Made by a program: the position numbers and the translations under genes. Shown in pieces: positions 11,094 to 26,061 of a DNA stretch of 64,000 bases; the first letter of the stretch is position 1, and each line of letters opens with the position of its first letter. The notes beneath the pieces were generated by a model. It was given only the letters and a program-made list of their open reading frames with translations, ran no database searches and had not been told where the DNA came from. The stretch is from contig NC_057766.1 of NCBI RefSeq assembly GCF_010389155.1, positions 33,861,516 to 33,925,515 of the forward strand. Reading direction: 5' to 3'. Origin of the DNA: Erigeron canadensis. Lineage: Eukaryota; Streptophyta; Magnoliopsida; Asterales; Asteraceae.

Positions 11094-11131
11094 TGTTAGG
11101 GTTTTTCTAATCTGATAATAAGTCGACGGGC

Positions 11132-11136
<5 letters not shown>

Positions 11137-11162
<26 letters not shown>
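11137..11162. repeat. (TA)n microsatellite upstream of the HAD phosphatase
   Basis: This is an uninterrupted TA run just upstream of the minus-strand start codon at 11093. It is the only TATA-like sequence in the proximal promoter, so length changes here could affect initiation. That last point is inference. Confidence 0.7.
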
Positions 11163-11170
<8 letters not shown>

Positions 11171-11979
11171 AATTAGTTAGTCCTGTATTCTAATTGTATA
11201 GTTAGTTAGTTTCCTTATACGACTCAAATTGGTATTTTAATCAATTTATGTTTATGTAAAATAGATATACACACGTAATTAATTAGAACCTAAAAGGCGA
11301 GCTAATGCCCAAATTGGTGTATCTAAAAAGATAAATAATTACCAAAATGATTTTCTTTTAAAAATATTTATTAAAATGATGTTTTTTTAAAAAAATTATT
11401 TACCAGAATGATCTTTTCATAAGTTTTTTATATTTGATATCTCTACTAGACCATTAAAACTTAAAAGCTTGAAATCAAACTAATATTTATCTATTAATCT
11501 ATCAACTCTATGTTTAGTTTGTAGTCGTTTTTCGAGTTTAAAGGTTTGGATCGAGACGTAGTTAAAGCATATGGATGATGACGTAAACTTTAACATGGTC
11601 ATGTTTATAAAAAAGCCGAGTAAGAACCAAAGGTTTTGTGTAAAAATATTTACTTTTAAAACTGTGGCATCATACTTACTGCCTTGCTGAGTTAATGATG
11701 TACATAAAGTTGTAAGGCGTACTAACATAATGACATAAATATACAATTTTTTGTTTTTTTTTGAACGGCAAAAAATTATCATTATATAAATAAAGGGGTC
11801 TTTAGCAAAATGCTAAAAGCCCACACGAGATTGTACAAAAAATACAATTACAACCGACTAAAAGGAAAAAAAGGGATTAACAAGCCAATCCACCCATGAA
11901 AAACGTCTCTTTTTATACCTGTTTGAAACCCGCGAGTAAGAATGGAAAATAATGAGATACATATACTTATACATGCATG

Positions 11980-12200
11980 TATAAGTGGTAAACACCCTTG
12001 CCTCTGGACACAGAGGTCATGGGTTCGATCCTCATCCCATTCAAAGGTTGGAGGGTTTTTTCTACCATTTAGGTAGAAACTGGAAGCAGCCTCTCTACTT
12101 AAGTAGAGGTAAGGTCTGCCTACATCTTAACCTCCCCCAAACACCGTCGAGGTATTGGGGCTCAAAACCCACGAAAAACGGCACTGAGCAGTTACTTTTT
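11980..12200 (+). mobile_element. tRNA-derived SINE (copy 1) with 19-bp target duplication
   Basis: The element starts with a tRNA-like head: an A-box-like 'ataagtggtaaacaccctt' and a B-box-like 'gggttcgatcctc'. A body follows with 'ctggaagcagcctctctact' and 'gtaaggtctgcctacatctt', the 3' domain shared by many angiosperm SINEs. It ends in a short T run. The perfect 19-bp duplication 'atatacttatacatgcatg' flanks it (11961-11979, 12201-12219). This marks target-primed insertion and proves the borders. A second, older copy is at 62830-63037. Confidence 0.93.
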
Positions 12201-12555
12201 ATATACTTATACATGCATGGCAAATGCATGAAGATTAATGAACATACACGAAGGAAGAAGAATCTAATGATTTCCCTAATTCTGTGGGGGAAAAAAACCA
12301 GGGCTTCTTTTTGAAAAAGGGGGGAGTGAGGGTTGGGGAAGGTCCGGAAAGCGGGTTTTATCTTGGAATTTGAATTCACAAAGGTTTTGTGTGGATGTGA
12401 CCTTCGAAATGCAAGAAAAACTTAGACGACTTACAAATTTAATAATAACTATGTAACGGTGGTTAGATATAAATCTCGCAAAGGTGATAAAGTTTCAATA
12501 GATGGTCATTTTGATTGTTAAATGTAACGGTGGTCAGTTTGGTTTCAAGCTATTA

Positions 12556-12967
12556 GGGGTGTTTGGTAGGTTGGAATGTAAAGGGTGTAAATGGAGTGAG
12601 AGTTACTTCTCTTGTTTGGTTACATAGAAAAATGGAAATGAAAAGGTAGAAAGGGGAATCATTTCCATTCTCGTGATTTCACCCAAAATAGTGAAGAATG
12701 GTGAGAATGAAATCAAATTATTTTTTATATTTTTTTCATGTATTTAAATATTAATTTTAATTATTTATATCATGATATTATAATTAGTTTTTGTTTTAAA
12801 GATTTTTTAATATTAATTTGTTTAGTTTTCATATTTTTCTTATGTTCATTCCCTGTTGTTACCAAACAAGGTAATATATTTCTTTCCAAATACTCATTCT
12901 CTTTCCTATTATTTCCTTTATTTATTACATTTACATTCTCTATGATTCTCTCCTACCAAACGCCCCC
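12556..12967. mobile_element. Tourist/PIF-Harbinger-like MITE nested in a TIR
   Basis: The ends 'ggggtgtttggtagg' and 'cctaccaaacgccccc' are inverted, and 'tta' flanks both sides (12553-12555, 12968-12970), as PIF/Harbinger elements leave. The insertion splits the right arm of the long-TIR element at 11298-13128. The unbroken left arm ('aaacttaaaagcttgaaat') shows the empty site. Confidence 0.8.
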
Positions 12968-13329
12968 TTAAGTTTTAATGGTCTAGTAAAAAAGGCAAAA
13001 TATAAAAAACTTATAAAAACATCATCCTGGTAAATAATTTTTTTAAAAACACCATTTTAACAAATATTTTTAGAAGAACACCATTTTGATAATTATTTTT
13101 TTCATAAATACCATTTTAGGCATTAACTCCTTAAAAGGCATCTCTAGTTAGCTATATTTAAAATCTCCCTTAGCCTCTCCGTACAATATCAAATTATTCG
13201 AATCCAAAAAACTTGTAAAAGACGGCACTCAGTTTCTTTTCTTTCCTTTTAATTAATAGAAATATTGGAGAAAGTTACCTTAATACACACACAAAAAAAA
13301 ATTTGAACAACATTCTATTACTTTTAAAT

Positions 13330-13460
13330 TACACGTATGTCTGAAAACCAGGACCCTCAAAAAACCCCTATTAATCCACCACTATAAATGTGGGAAGTGG
13401 GACTCGAACCCAGATAGATCCTCCCAAAATCAAATACCTTGCGAGCTGAATAATATAATC
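13330..13460 (-). repeat. SINE-like tRNA-head fragment
   Basis: On the minus strand 'ctgggttcgagtcccac' is a good pol III B box, preceded by 'gggaggatctatct' and followed by a short body. No clear A box, tail or target duplication was found, so it is an old fragment or a tRNA pseudogene. Confidence 0.4.
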
Positions 13461-13589
13461 GTGAATACCTTAATACAATATGTTTTGTATAGTTACGTTA
13501 TATATACAAATATATTTATATATACTACTTTATAAGCTGTTTACTTACTCCAAATCTTTCAAAAGAAAACTTGATAAACTCAAACTAAC

Positions 13590-15105
13590 TATCTACTTTT
13601 TTTCTTTATTAATTAATTTAAATTTAAATATTTTTACTTAAATATTCTTATAATAATACTATCAGTGAAATTTTTTACTACATACATCCTTCAACCATTA
13701 AAATTTAATATAAATAAACTTTACATCAATTGATTTTACATTAATATATTCACACCGTCAACGCGGCCACCACAGCCACACCGCAGCATCGCGCGAGCAC
13801 ATGTTTATTTTTAATAAGACAATTTCATATATATCCAATATTAATTAGCACTCTAATTACGTATATATCCAATCAAACTTAACAATTACATAATTCTCTA
13901 TATATCCACAAGCAGCTCTCTAGAGCGTTATACTAATACGCAGACTCAACCAAAAGCTGAGTCTAGTGGCTATCGATCTTAAAAAAAAAGGATATAAATA
14001 TATCTACTAGTATTATGCAGGTTCACTCGTAAAGCATCTATCATCTCTTGGTGTCACACTACTCCGTGATCAGCATTTCAACTTCATCAGCACTACTAAT
14101 CAGAAACGTACTATAAACACAAAGGAGATAAAATTAATCACAAACAGAGTTATACACGTACCATGAAAACATTGACCAAGCATTAAAGCATATAACTATC
14201 ATAAATAATCTGCTATCTTAGAACGGGTAGAAAGTTGAGAAAGGGAGAACGGGGATTATATATCGAGCATAGAAAATTAGAAACTCAAAACATAATGGTG
14301 TTTAAAGTCATTAACAAGCAGCAAATGAATGTAAAACATGCCATGATTCGATTTTGGATCGATGTACGTATATATGGTTCGTGCGGTGTTATCGATCCCT
14401 TTAATTTTGTGAATTGAAGTCTTTCCCACTTTCATGAGAAACACAAATTAAGGCTGCCTCATAAAACATATGGGTGCACCGGGGATGGAAGATTTTCTCA
14501 ATATAGCTAGTAGTGGTACCGGAAAAGACCACCATCGACCCCAAATTAAATGAGCTTCAACAACTCCGAGACGTACATGCTGACCCCCAGATCTCCAACG
14601 AAGACTCGTAGGCACTTATTCATCCATTCCCCTTTTGCCGATTCTTTATGGAGCATCGTTATGCAATGGTGTAAGCTCTCAACCACCAATTAATTAAACC
14701 CACAAGCATAAGAGATCTTTTTGAGCTACAAAATGAACCCGAGTTTACCACGAAAAAAAATCAAGAAAGCAAACTTTGTCATCTTTACCTTTTGATGGAC
14801 AATTTGGAAAACAAGGAACCAATGCATCTTTTCAAACAAAACTCCCTCAATTTGTAAAAGAACTCAAAGACACAAGCTGCTTCTTAATTATGGCTATCCA
14901 ACCGATCGTGCACGCAAGACATAGATTGGCCAACGTGTGTAGTTTTAATTAGTATTAAATTTCCCGGAATGTGTACTCTTTCTGTTAACTAGTTTCTCGC
15001 TGGTTCTTTACTTCATTAATAAAATCCTTTTGAATGTTAAACTCTTTGCAAATTAAATGATGGCTTCCAATATCCAAAGTAGAAGAAAAAAAAATATAGT
15101 ATTAA
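13590..15105. other. Repeat-derived spacer, no gene
   Basis: 13590-13850 and 14808-14975 are the split partner of the repeat at 7240-7680. The sequence between them has no recognised coding content. Short frames such as 14235-14417 have no family signature. Confidence 0.6.
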
Positions 15106-15109
15106 AAAA
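15104..15109 (-). terminator. Pol III T-run terminator of tRNA-Pro
   Basis: Six T residues on the minus strand, two bases after the tRNA 3' end, are the standard RNA polymerase III stop signal. Confidence 0.8.
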
Positions 15110-15111
15110 TC

Positions 15112-15183
15112 GGGGCATTCCGAGAATCGAACTCGGGACCTCTCGCACCCAAAGCGAGAATCATACCACTAGACCAAATGCCC
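15112..15183 (-). tRNA. trnP-UGG: tRNA-Pro (UGG anticodon)
   Basis: This is a 72-nt nuclear-type tRNA. The acceptor stem GGGCATT pairs with AATGCCC. The anticodon arm reads CTCGC-TTTGGGT-GCGAG, giving anticodon TGG. The T arm has the GTTCGATTC loop, and the A-box-like region is TGGTCTAGTGGTATG. There is no intron. A run of six T on the minus strand just after the 3' end (plus-strand 15104-15109) is a pol III terminator, so the gene looks intact. Confidence 0.96.
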
Positions 15184-16430
15184 AACCTGACCTTTCTTTG
15201 TCAGAAAAAATATATATACCTGATCTACATTGTATAGTTTTTCTAAGATGATGTTATACAATCTGGAACACAAATTTATAACGGTTCAATTACGTTTTAG
15301 AATATGTTTGATTTCTAATAATTGGTTGATATATATATATATATTATATATGTGAAGTTATGAACTGTTAAAATTAGTTTTGATAAAGTTCAAATAGTAC
15401 TGATGTCACTAAAAAAAACAATCATGTATTTTAGATGAAAAAAAATTAATCATCAATATTGTTTTTTACGAATTATGGGCATAATACCTATGTTGAGAAT
15501 GAGATATAAATAGGCTCCCCTTCCGTAAGGGTAGAGGGGATGTTTTCGATTCCTCATAAGATAATATACGACTTTTGGTATTGCAATGAGTAAAATTTAA
15601 ACCATTGACTGAAAAATGTTAACCAATTTACTCAAGTCTCATACTTACCGACCATGTGTATAAAGCTCAATCTAGACATACTAAAAAAGTATAGGTTATG
15701 GGTCAAAAAATTGACTAGGAAAGATAAACGTTATAAGAATCACAAGTATACAACTGTCCTTTAGAAAAACACCGGTGCACACACCAAACTTTTCAATTTT
15801 GTACCATCTACAATACTATTTATCACCAAATTTAGGTGATGATGTGGCAATATAAGGAGATTTATTTAGCTAGTCCACATAAATACTTTTTTTTTATTGA
15901 TACGGTGGTGAACACATAATTTTAGATACGTTGCAGACATTTGTATTTTTTCCAGGTGAATCGCATGCTTTAGAACAAAAATTACAGAAAATTAATTAGA
16001 CCTGCCAAAGAAATAAGATCTAGCCATAAGCTGCATAGTCTCTATGTTTATACAAGAAAAAGCTAACCCTATTGAAGGGTATTGATACCAGGTTTAATGA
16101 CTAGCTTCGATCCTCTTGTAGGCTATTTTTGACAATTAACAGGGTCAAAGCCCTCCTTCAGAAGTAGAAAAATTGGTGTGAATATTTGGTACATAAATAA
16201 CTAAGAATTTGCATAACATGAGTAAAAAAGGCTGCAATAAATGATAATAGGGCTAAATATAAAGTAAAAGAGATAATGTTCCTGGACACAAGATTACATA
16301 GATTGAATATGTTATATGTAGTTTATCAAGTCTTGTTATATGAGCATTCTCCTAAACAAATTGCACAACAAAGGGTATAGGTATCGATATCAAATAGTGG
16401 AATCAATGGAAACAAATCCCCCCCCACCCC
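15184..16430. other. Intergenic spacer, no gene
   Basis: The sequence is AT-rich. Around 15515-15570 'ggtagaggggatgttttcgattcctcat' carries a weak B-box-like core and may be a degraded SINE head. The stretch next to 16440 should hold the 3' UTR of the monodehydroascorbate reductase, but no poly(A) signal could be chosen with certainty. Confidence 0.4.
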
Positions 16431-16439
16431 CACTCACTC

Positions 16440-20020
<3,581 letters not shown>

Positions 20021-20113
20021 TTCTCTCTCCATGACTTTTTTATATGGTAATAATAAAATAATTTAATTAAAAGAAATTAAGTGATCCTTTCACATTCTTT
20101 TATTTTATAATAT

Positions 20114-20255
20114 GGAAATGTTAAATACAGTCCTTAAGTGCATAAAAAAACTTGTATCTTTTATATTTAAAGTCTGCCCCCTAATTTTTATGATAAATGT
20201 ACAAACAATTTATACACCTTAAACACAGCCCTAAGGGCTGTATTTAGCAAACCCC
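20114..20255. mobile_element. Small TIR MITE (family of 58274-58406), 142 bp
   Basis: The left end 'ggaaatgttaaatacag' and right end 'ctgtatttagcaaacccc' are inverted, and the interior matches 58274-58406 ('gataaatgtacaaacaattt'). 'tttataatat' occurs exactly on both flanks (20104-20113, 20256-20265). The flank is AT-rich, so part of this 10-bp match may be chance. Confidence 0.75.
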
Positions 20256-20264
20256 TTTATAATA

Positions 20265-20517
20265 TTAGACTAATGTTCGCACAATGTAACGACAGTGAGG
20301 TAGTAATTGCGGTGACGAGTGTCGATGGTGATGGCGGCGGTGGCGGTGACTATGGTGGACAGCAATAGTGGTGAATATAAAAGTATTTGATATTAAAGAT
20401 GGTTATATAGTTATTTTAAGATTTATGGATCAATATTATAATTATTTCATTAAAAATATTATATTATAACTATATTAAGTTGAGATGTTAAATTAGTGAG
20501 TTTATCAATAGTATAGA
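20265..20517 (-). mobile_element. Non-autonomous Helitron, 253 bp
   Basis: On the minus strand it begins 'tctatactattgataaac', the TC start of plant Helitrons. It ends '...attagtctaa' (CTRR form) and is inserted between A and T without target duplication. The GGT/GGC-rich 3' half is shared with its neighbours. No Rep/helicase is encoded. Confidence 0.7.
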
Positions 20518-20532
20518 TGAAAATAATAACAA

Positions 20533-20862
20533 TCTTTATAATATATAATAAAGCGAACCACCTTTTTTTTAAAAAAACTTTCAACCTTTGCAAAATCAAA
20601 ATACCTCCCTTATTTATTTACTAATTTAAACAACTTTATCTAATATACATATAATACTCTTAATTAAATAATTTATAGTATATCCCTTAACCCTTAAAAT
20701 AACCACACTACCACCTTTAACATCAATTATTTTTACATTCACCACCATTGTCGCCCCCACCACTGTCACCACTACCGCTGACGACACTACTGCCGCCGCC
20801 ACCTCTGCCACCCGTCGCCGCCATAATTACACCATCACCGTATTATGCGGGCATAAGTCTAA
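20533..20862 (+). mobile_element. Non-autonomous Helitron, 330 bp
   Basis: It starts 'tctttataatatataataa' (TC) and ends 'tattatgcgggcataagtctaa' trimmed to CTAA before T. The CCACC/GCC-rich 3' half precedes a short 'gcggg' hairpin region, as in Helitron tails. It lies head to head with the element at 20265-20517, 15 bp away. Confidence 0.7.
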
Positions 20863-21083
20863 TATTTTATACATAAAGACCAACTACCCTTTTTTGCATG
20901 ATAAAATATAAATTTTAATGCACACAAATAACTTATTTATAGTGAGAGACCCTTGTTTATATATGATACAAACCAACATTAAGGCTTGACATATATATTA
21001 TTATTATTTTTATTGTTATATATGGTAAAAATTTTGTTTATAAAATCATTTAATATTAATCAATTTCTACTTTTTCTTTAACA

Positions 21084-21255
21084 CGAGTATGGTACCCGCG
21101 TAATGCGGCGGCAGTAGTGGGAAATGCGGTCTGTTTTATTAGAGATTTTGGGTAGTTACGAAAAGAAAAAAAAAAGTCCAAGGGCAAATCTGGTAATTTA
21201 AAGATAGAATTACTTAATATAAAAATAGGTCATTTCTTTTATAAGGTATTATAGA
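21084..21255 (-). mobile_element. Non-autonomous Helitron, 172 bp
   Basis: On the minus strand the 5' end is 'tctataataccttataaaag', and the 3' end carries 'gccgcattacgcgggtacc' before 'atactcg'. The hairpin CCGCATTACGCGGG is intact. The 5' 60 bases match the element at 21405-21696. Confidence 0.7.
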
Positions 21256-21404
21256 TAATTGATTTCTACTATATACGGAGAATTCTATAACTACAATTCA
21301 AGCACTCATGGAGTGATTCTTCGACGATTTTCTTATTATCAATCCACAATATCATTAATGACATTTGTAGCTAGTATGACTAATGACGTAATTTTTAAGA
21401 AATA

Positions 21405-21696
21405 CGAGCATGGTACCCGCGCAATGCGGCGGCGGTGGTGAGGAAGGCGGTTTAGTGGTGTCGGTGATGGTACTATTGGTGGTGCTGGCAGTGTCAAGTG
21501 GTGTAGGTTGATGTGATTGTGATTGTGTAAATTTTTAGAAGATAAAGACTTAAGTATTAATTGTTAAAATAAAAGTTTATAATGTAAATTATAATTAATT
21601 AAGGACAAAACATAAAAAGTCAAGGGTAATTCTGATAATTTAATGGTATAATTACCTAAAATAAAAATGGTTATTTCCTTTATAAAAGAGTAAAGA
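21405..21696 (-). mobile_element. Non-autonomous Helitron, 292 bp
   Basis: On the minus strand it starts 'tctttactcttttataaagg' and ends 'gccgcattgcgcgggtacc' then 'atgctcg'. The hairpin CCGCATTGCGCGGG is present. It shares its start and end with 21084-21255, so these are two members of one family. Confidence 0.75.
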
Positions 21697-22104
21697 TTTC
21701 TTATAGTAGTATTTTATTATTGAATAAATGTATACTGTTTAATTTATATAAGATTCCGATTGTACTTTTATTTTGATAGGATTATTGTTGTGTATTTTTG
21801 ATATGTCTAATACACACTTGATCTATAGTAATGGATACCGTTTCAAAAAAAGAAAATTAATGGATAATTTGCCATGACCTTTTTTAAAAGATTAGTCAGC
21901 TATAGTTATTCGTGGTCACCAATAATCACGTAATGTATGCTGGTATTGATGTAAACTGAAAGACACAAAATTTATTTTATATCGAAAAAGAAGAAGTATA
22001 ATATGATGTTAACATAGAATTAAGTAATTGATATCTAGTGTTGATCTATTTAATTAATTAATTGCATTCGATTTAGTGTTGATCTATTTAATTAATTAAT
22101 CAAT

Positions 22105-22370
22105 GATGAATTGGTGGAGTGATTTGAAGTATCCTGGTAATTTGTAGGTCTCAGGTTCGAGTCTCCATTCCACCAACTTTGAGATATAAGTAGTTCTTCT
22201 ATGAGGACTTAGTTAGGGTATACCTATGTTCAAGTCTGAGGGGGCAGGATTTACCCTTATTAATCGTCGTGTCTTCGGGCAGATTAGACATTTCTACTTC
22301 GAGGAGCTCTCTAGCGCGGACCTGGCTAAAACAACATATGATAGACCTCTTGCTATCGAATCGCAACACG
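22105..22370 (+). mobile_element. SINE-like element with B box
   Basis: 'ggtctcaggttcgagtctcc' (22148-22167) is a strong B box in a tRNA-like context. The body includes 'cgtcgtgtcttcgggcagat'. No target duplication was found, so the borders are approximate. Just upstream (22036-22100) the string 'tagtgttgatctatttaatt' occurs twice, 38 bp apart. Confidence 0.55.
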
Positions 22371-22620
22371 AAATTTTAAGCAAAATTCACCTTTAAAATA
22401 AAAATCAAGTGCATTCACTTAGTGTTGTCTAACATGCGTGATTGATTAAAAGTTCTTAACTTGTTTCACATTTTTGTTTGACATGATTATCTTCTAGTTT
22501 GTCTCAATGATGGGCACGGGTAATATTAATATATAGAGAAAATCACGTCATTAGCCATATTTCATTGCAATTATATCAAATTAGTCAGGTTTTTTTGGAT
22601 TTTCATAAAATTTCCAACAA

Positions 22621-22891
22621 AATCGTAATAAACTGACAAAATCGCAATGAGAACATCAAAATCGCAATAAGATTAACAGAATCGCAATGAGATTATGAAA
22701 AATCGCAACGAAATTATGAGAATCGCAACGAGGTCTTGAGAATCGCAATGCGATTCTTTTGTAGAATCTCTATGAGATCATGCGGAATCTCTATGAGATC
22801 ATGCATAATCTCTATGAGATTTTTCTGCAAAATCTCTACGAGATTATCAGGATGGCATAGAGATCATCATAATCGCATTTGCGGAATCGCA
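22621..22891. repeat. Minisatellite, about 20-bp unit (AATCGCAATGAGATTATGA-like)
   Basis: About 13 consecutive units of 19-24 bp each start with 'aatcgcaa' or 'aatctcta'. The first half uses the CGCAA subtype, the middle uses CTCTA (from about 22765), and CGCAA returns at the end. The frame 22736-22957 is only the repeat read in one phase, since 21 bp is 7 codons. No gene flanks it closely. Confidence 0.85.
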
Positions 22892-22899
22892 AGTGAATT

Positions 22900-25700
22900 A
22901 TTACATAGTATATATACAAATAACAGTATGGTGTATGTTTTGAATATATACACCTAACCATCTCCGAAAAATTTGTTTGCAATACTTATTAGTTTCAATG
23001 TTATTTCGGTGGATGTTTTATTATTATGAATTATTTTTGTTTCACTTTCTATTTTCAATGATTTGAGAAATTAGCTTTAATTATGTTTGTATTATTATGT
23101 TTGTATTTTTATTTTAAAGATTCTACTTTTATACTTATTATCTTTTAGAATTTATATAATATATTAATTTGTAATAAAATTTTACTGTCGATTTTTTTTT
23201 AATTTATAATTGCTTACTCATTAAAAAATCAATATCAACTCAGGTTTTGAGTTATATAATGTTTCTAAAAGCATGTAATAATTTTTATACAGTATGGAAC
23301 ATAATAAATATAATGTCTTCCGGGCAACGTCCGAGTAACGTATCTCGTTTAATTTAAATGAGAAACATTTTGATAACCATTGTTTTGGCATGAGTAGCGT
23401 ATCGCTTGATAAGATCAACAAGGAGTAGCATATTTATATTTTTCATGATATATACAAAATTTAAAATTAGCAATAACGAACAACAAAGAAACAAACTAAA
23501 CCACTATTCAACTCTTTCAGAGAGGAGGAAAAAGAATCTTATACTATATGCAAAATGCCAAAAACACTCGAAATTTACATTTGATACATACATGAAATGA
23601 TGAAAACATAGATGGGAAGTTGGAATGAATTAGAACGACAAATGGGTTATCCAGAAGTAGTGGGCAAATGGATTTCCATATAAGATAAGGGTGGGGTCTG
23701 TCAATTTGTGAGTAAAAGATAGAGATGCTTTGCTTGCCTCGCCAAGTCGCCATACCATGCCATTCTTGGGAATTGTGAACAAGATTTTGAATAACTACCA
23801 AAAAAATATGAGATGAGATTGGATCAAAACGGATCTTTAAATAACTATTAACTACAATATTGACCTTTTCCTTTTTCACTAGCTTTCAAATATGATGATG
23901 AAAAATCAGATATTGTCATACATGTGTAATGCGTCGATGAAAACATACAGTTTGTGAGCTATCAAATAACTTTAAACCAAACACTCAGTTTCGAAAAATA
24001 ATAGCATCACACCCGCTCAAAGCCATAGAAGATTTACAATAAATTATAAAAAAGAATAATTATTATTTTTCATAGTTAAAAAGTTCAAAATATAAGTTAT
24101 AATAAGTTAAGGGTGGTGATCTGTATACCATCAAGTTTTAGTCGTACACCACCATGACAGAATGTTTATTCATTCGATGTAAGTAATACTAAATAACACA
24201 ATCGTTTCAACACGACAATTAATGCCCCACAACGCGAGATCATAAATTCCTATTTATTAATAAATTAATAGGTATTATAGGCGTATCCGAATATAGAAAA
24301 TTGTTAAATAGGTAAAGAGATAAAATAAGTACGTCAGTTCAATCTTCTAAGAATATAAACGTTCTTACCCTTTTATAATCAAATGTTATATATATTCGTA
24401 AATTTTTATGATCATGAGCTATTTTTTTATAGCTTTTACTGAAAAAAAAAAGTCACAATTTATTAAAAACGTTACGCAATGAAAAATCTAAAAGATAGTC
24501 TATTAAGTTCATCAAAGTAAGTTTACTCCTTAATTACATCATCACATATAGGGATGGCTATACTACATCTATAATCTATCAATCAACTCTCTATCAAATA
24601 AAACCATTTTTTTCTATTGATTTTAAAATTTTAAAATCAATGACATGTCATTCATTGAACACATCTAATCTGCAATTTAGCCCTCATTTTTTTTTTAACC
24701 CCATACTTAATATTTAACCTAAATTCATTAACCATCTACTTTAAGTAAACAAAATACAAATCTCTTGAATAACATATATATTTTAGCAACATAGTTTGTC
24801 CATAAAATTATTATTTATTTTTTCATATTATCAACATAACAAATTTTAAGACATAAAATTTGGCTATGTATGATTTTTCTTTGGAATATACGATTTATTT
24901 CGTTATAACATCTAAAGTTACTTATATATGTTAAACATCATTTCATGTCTTATTCTAACCAATATTTTCAATATAAATTTTGTTTTTAATTATATATTTT
25001 TTTAGCCAAATATGAAAATAATTGTAGAGCGATTATTTTAATGTGCTCGTTAGTTAGATTGAAAATATTTCTTGTCATAGCCAGCAAAAGTAGCTGAATC
25101 AAAACAATATTCATTTTTTCTGTTTATTAAAAATCTAAAGTTAAATCTACAGATAAATAACCTACTTATCAAAAGCTAACACTTAAAATGATTTGTATTT
25201 AATGTTTTCATTTAGAATACTAAAAAAGAAACATTATTAAAACTCGATCAAAAAAATATCATTAAGTCTTTAGCTAGTCATCCGTTAAATAACCACGTGC
25301 AAGTTCAACCAACCCACATGCACCATATATGTAAGTTGGGAAACAATATATCTGTATAATAAATTAATCTAATAATCCTGCTAGACAACATAAAAGGATG
25401 AATTTAGGAGAAAAGTTAACGAATTATATTGGTCATTTAATCAAGTTATTATAGGGATTCTATATTACAAAGTTGGAGCCCAACTTATGTATAACGGCCC
25501 AAACCAAATAGACCAAAAACCCAAAGTAACTCTTGTTCCAAACTAGATAGACGATCAAGACCCAAATAGCCGCACCGCAATCGTAAATAATTAATTTTTG
25601 GTTTTTTGGTTTTTCTATTTGATTGGTCCTGCTGTCCTGCATAGTACAGTACTTTTTTAACTTAATTTTTTTCTTAGATAAAAGAGAAAACTAGTACCAT
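22900..25700. other. AT-rich intergenic stretch, no gene
   Basis: 2.8 kb separates the minisatellite from the peptide deformylase start. No protein family is recognisable. 24112-24160 ('ggtgatctgtataccatcaa') resembles one end of the MITE at 48539-48672. The promoter of the deformylase should lie near 25600-25704, but I cannot pick its elements. Confidence 0.5.
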
Positions 25701-25704
25701 ACCA

Positions 25705-26022
25705 ATGGCGTGTGTAAATTATTGGCTACACTCACCAGCCATTTCTCACCCTAGCCCCCGCCGGGATACTCTGCCCACGCACTTCCGGCCATTCGATCCG
25801 TCCATTTTCTCCAATAATTACACATACAAACCTCTCGCCATATCTGCTGTTCAAGCACAACCAAAACGAAGACTTTTACAGAAAAACAACGAAATTATGG
25901 AGGAACCAGCTTCACGTAAGTTTTATATACTTATGGAGGAATTAGCTGAGCTGCTTCTGTTTTTTAGTTTGTTATAATTTTTAAATGTGAAGTTAATTGT
26001 TCATATTACTATTATTATTATT

Positions 26023-26061
<39 letters not shown>

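Larger units (their letters stand above)
11298..13128. mobile_element. Long-TIR (MULE-like) element about 1.8 kb, with nested insertions
   Basis: The left arm 11298-11480 and right arm 12970-13128 are inverted copies. Shared strings include 'gagctaatgccc'/'gagttaatgcct', 'aaaaaaattatttaccag' and 'actagaccattaaaactta'. The right arm continues on the far side of the MITE at 12556-12967 ('agcttgaaaccaaact' on the minus strand against 'agcttgaaatcaaact' at 11467). Candidate target duplications are 'cctaaaagg' (11289-11297) and 'ccttaaaagg' (13129-13138), which differ by one base. No transposase is recognisable inside. The interior holds a SINE with its own duplication. Confidence 0.7.

Noticed and set aside
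11760..11960. Possible LINE or gene fragment starting 'gaacggcaaaaaattatc'
   Set aside because: The string looks repeat-derived, but I could not match any frame or border to a family.
22621..22891. CRISPR-like array
   Set aside because: The units abut without unique spacers, and the window is clearly plant nuclear DNA.
22736..22957. 73-aa frame with repeating MRSC/ISMR residues
   Set aside because: It is the minisatellite read in one phase (21-bp units give 7-residue repeats), with no other sign of coding.
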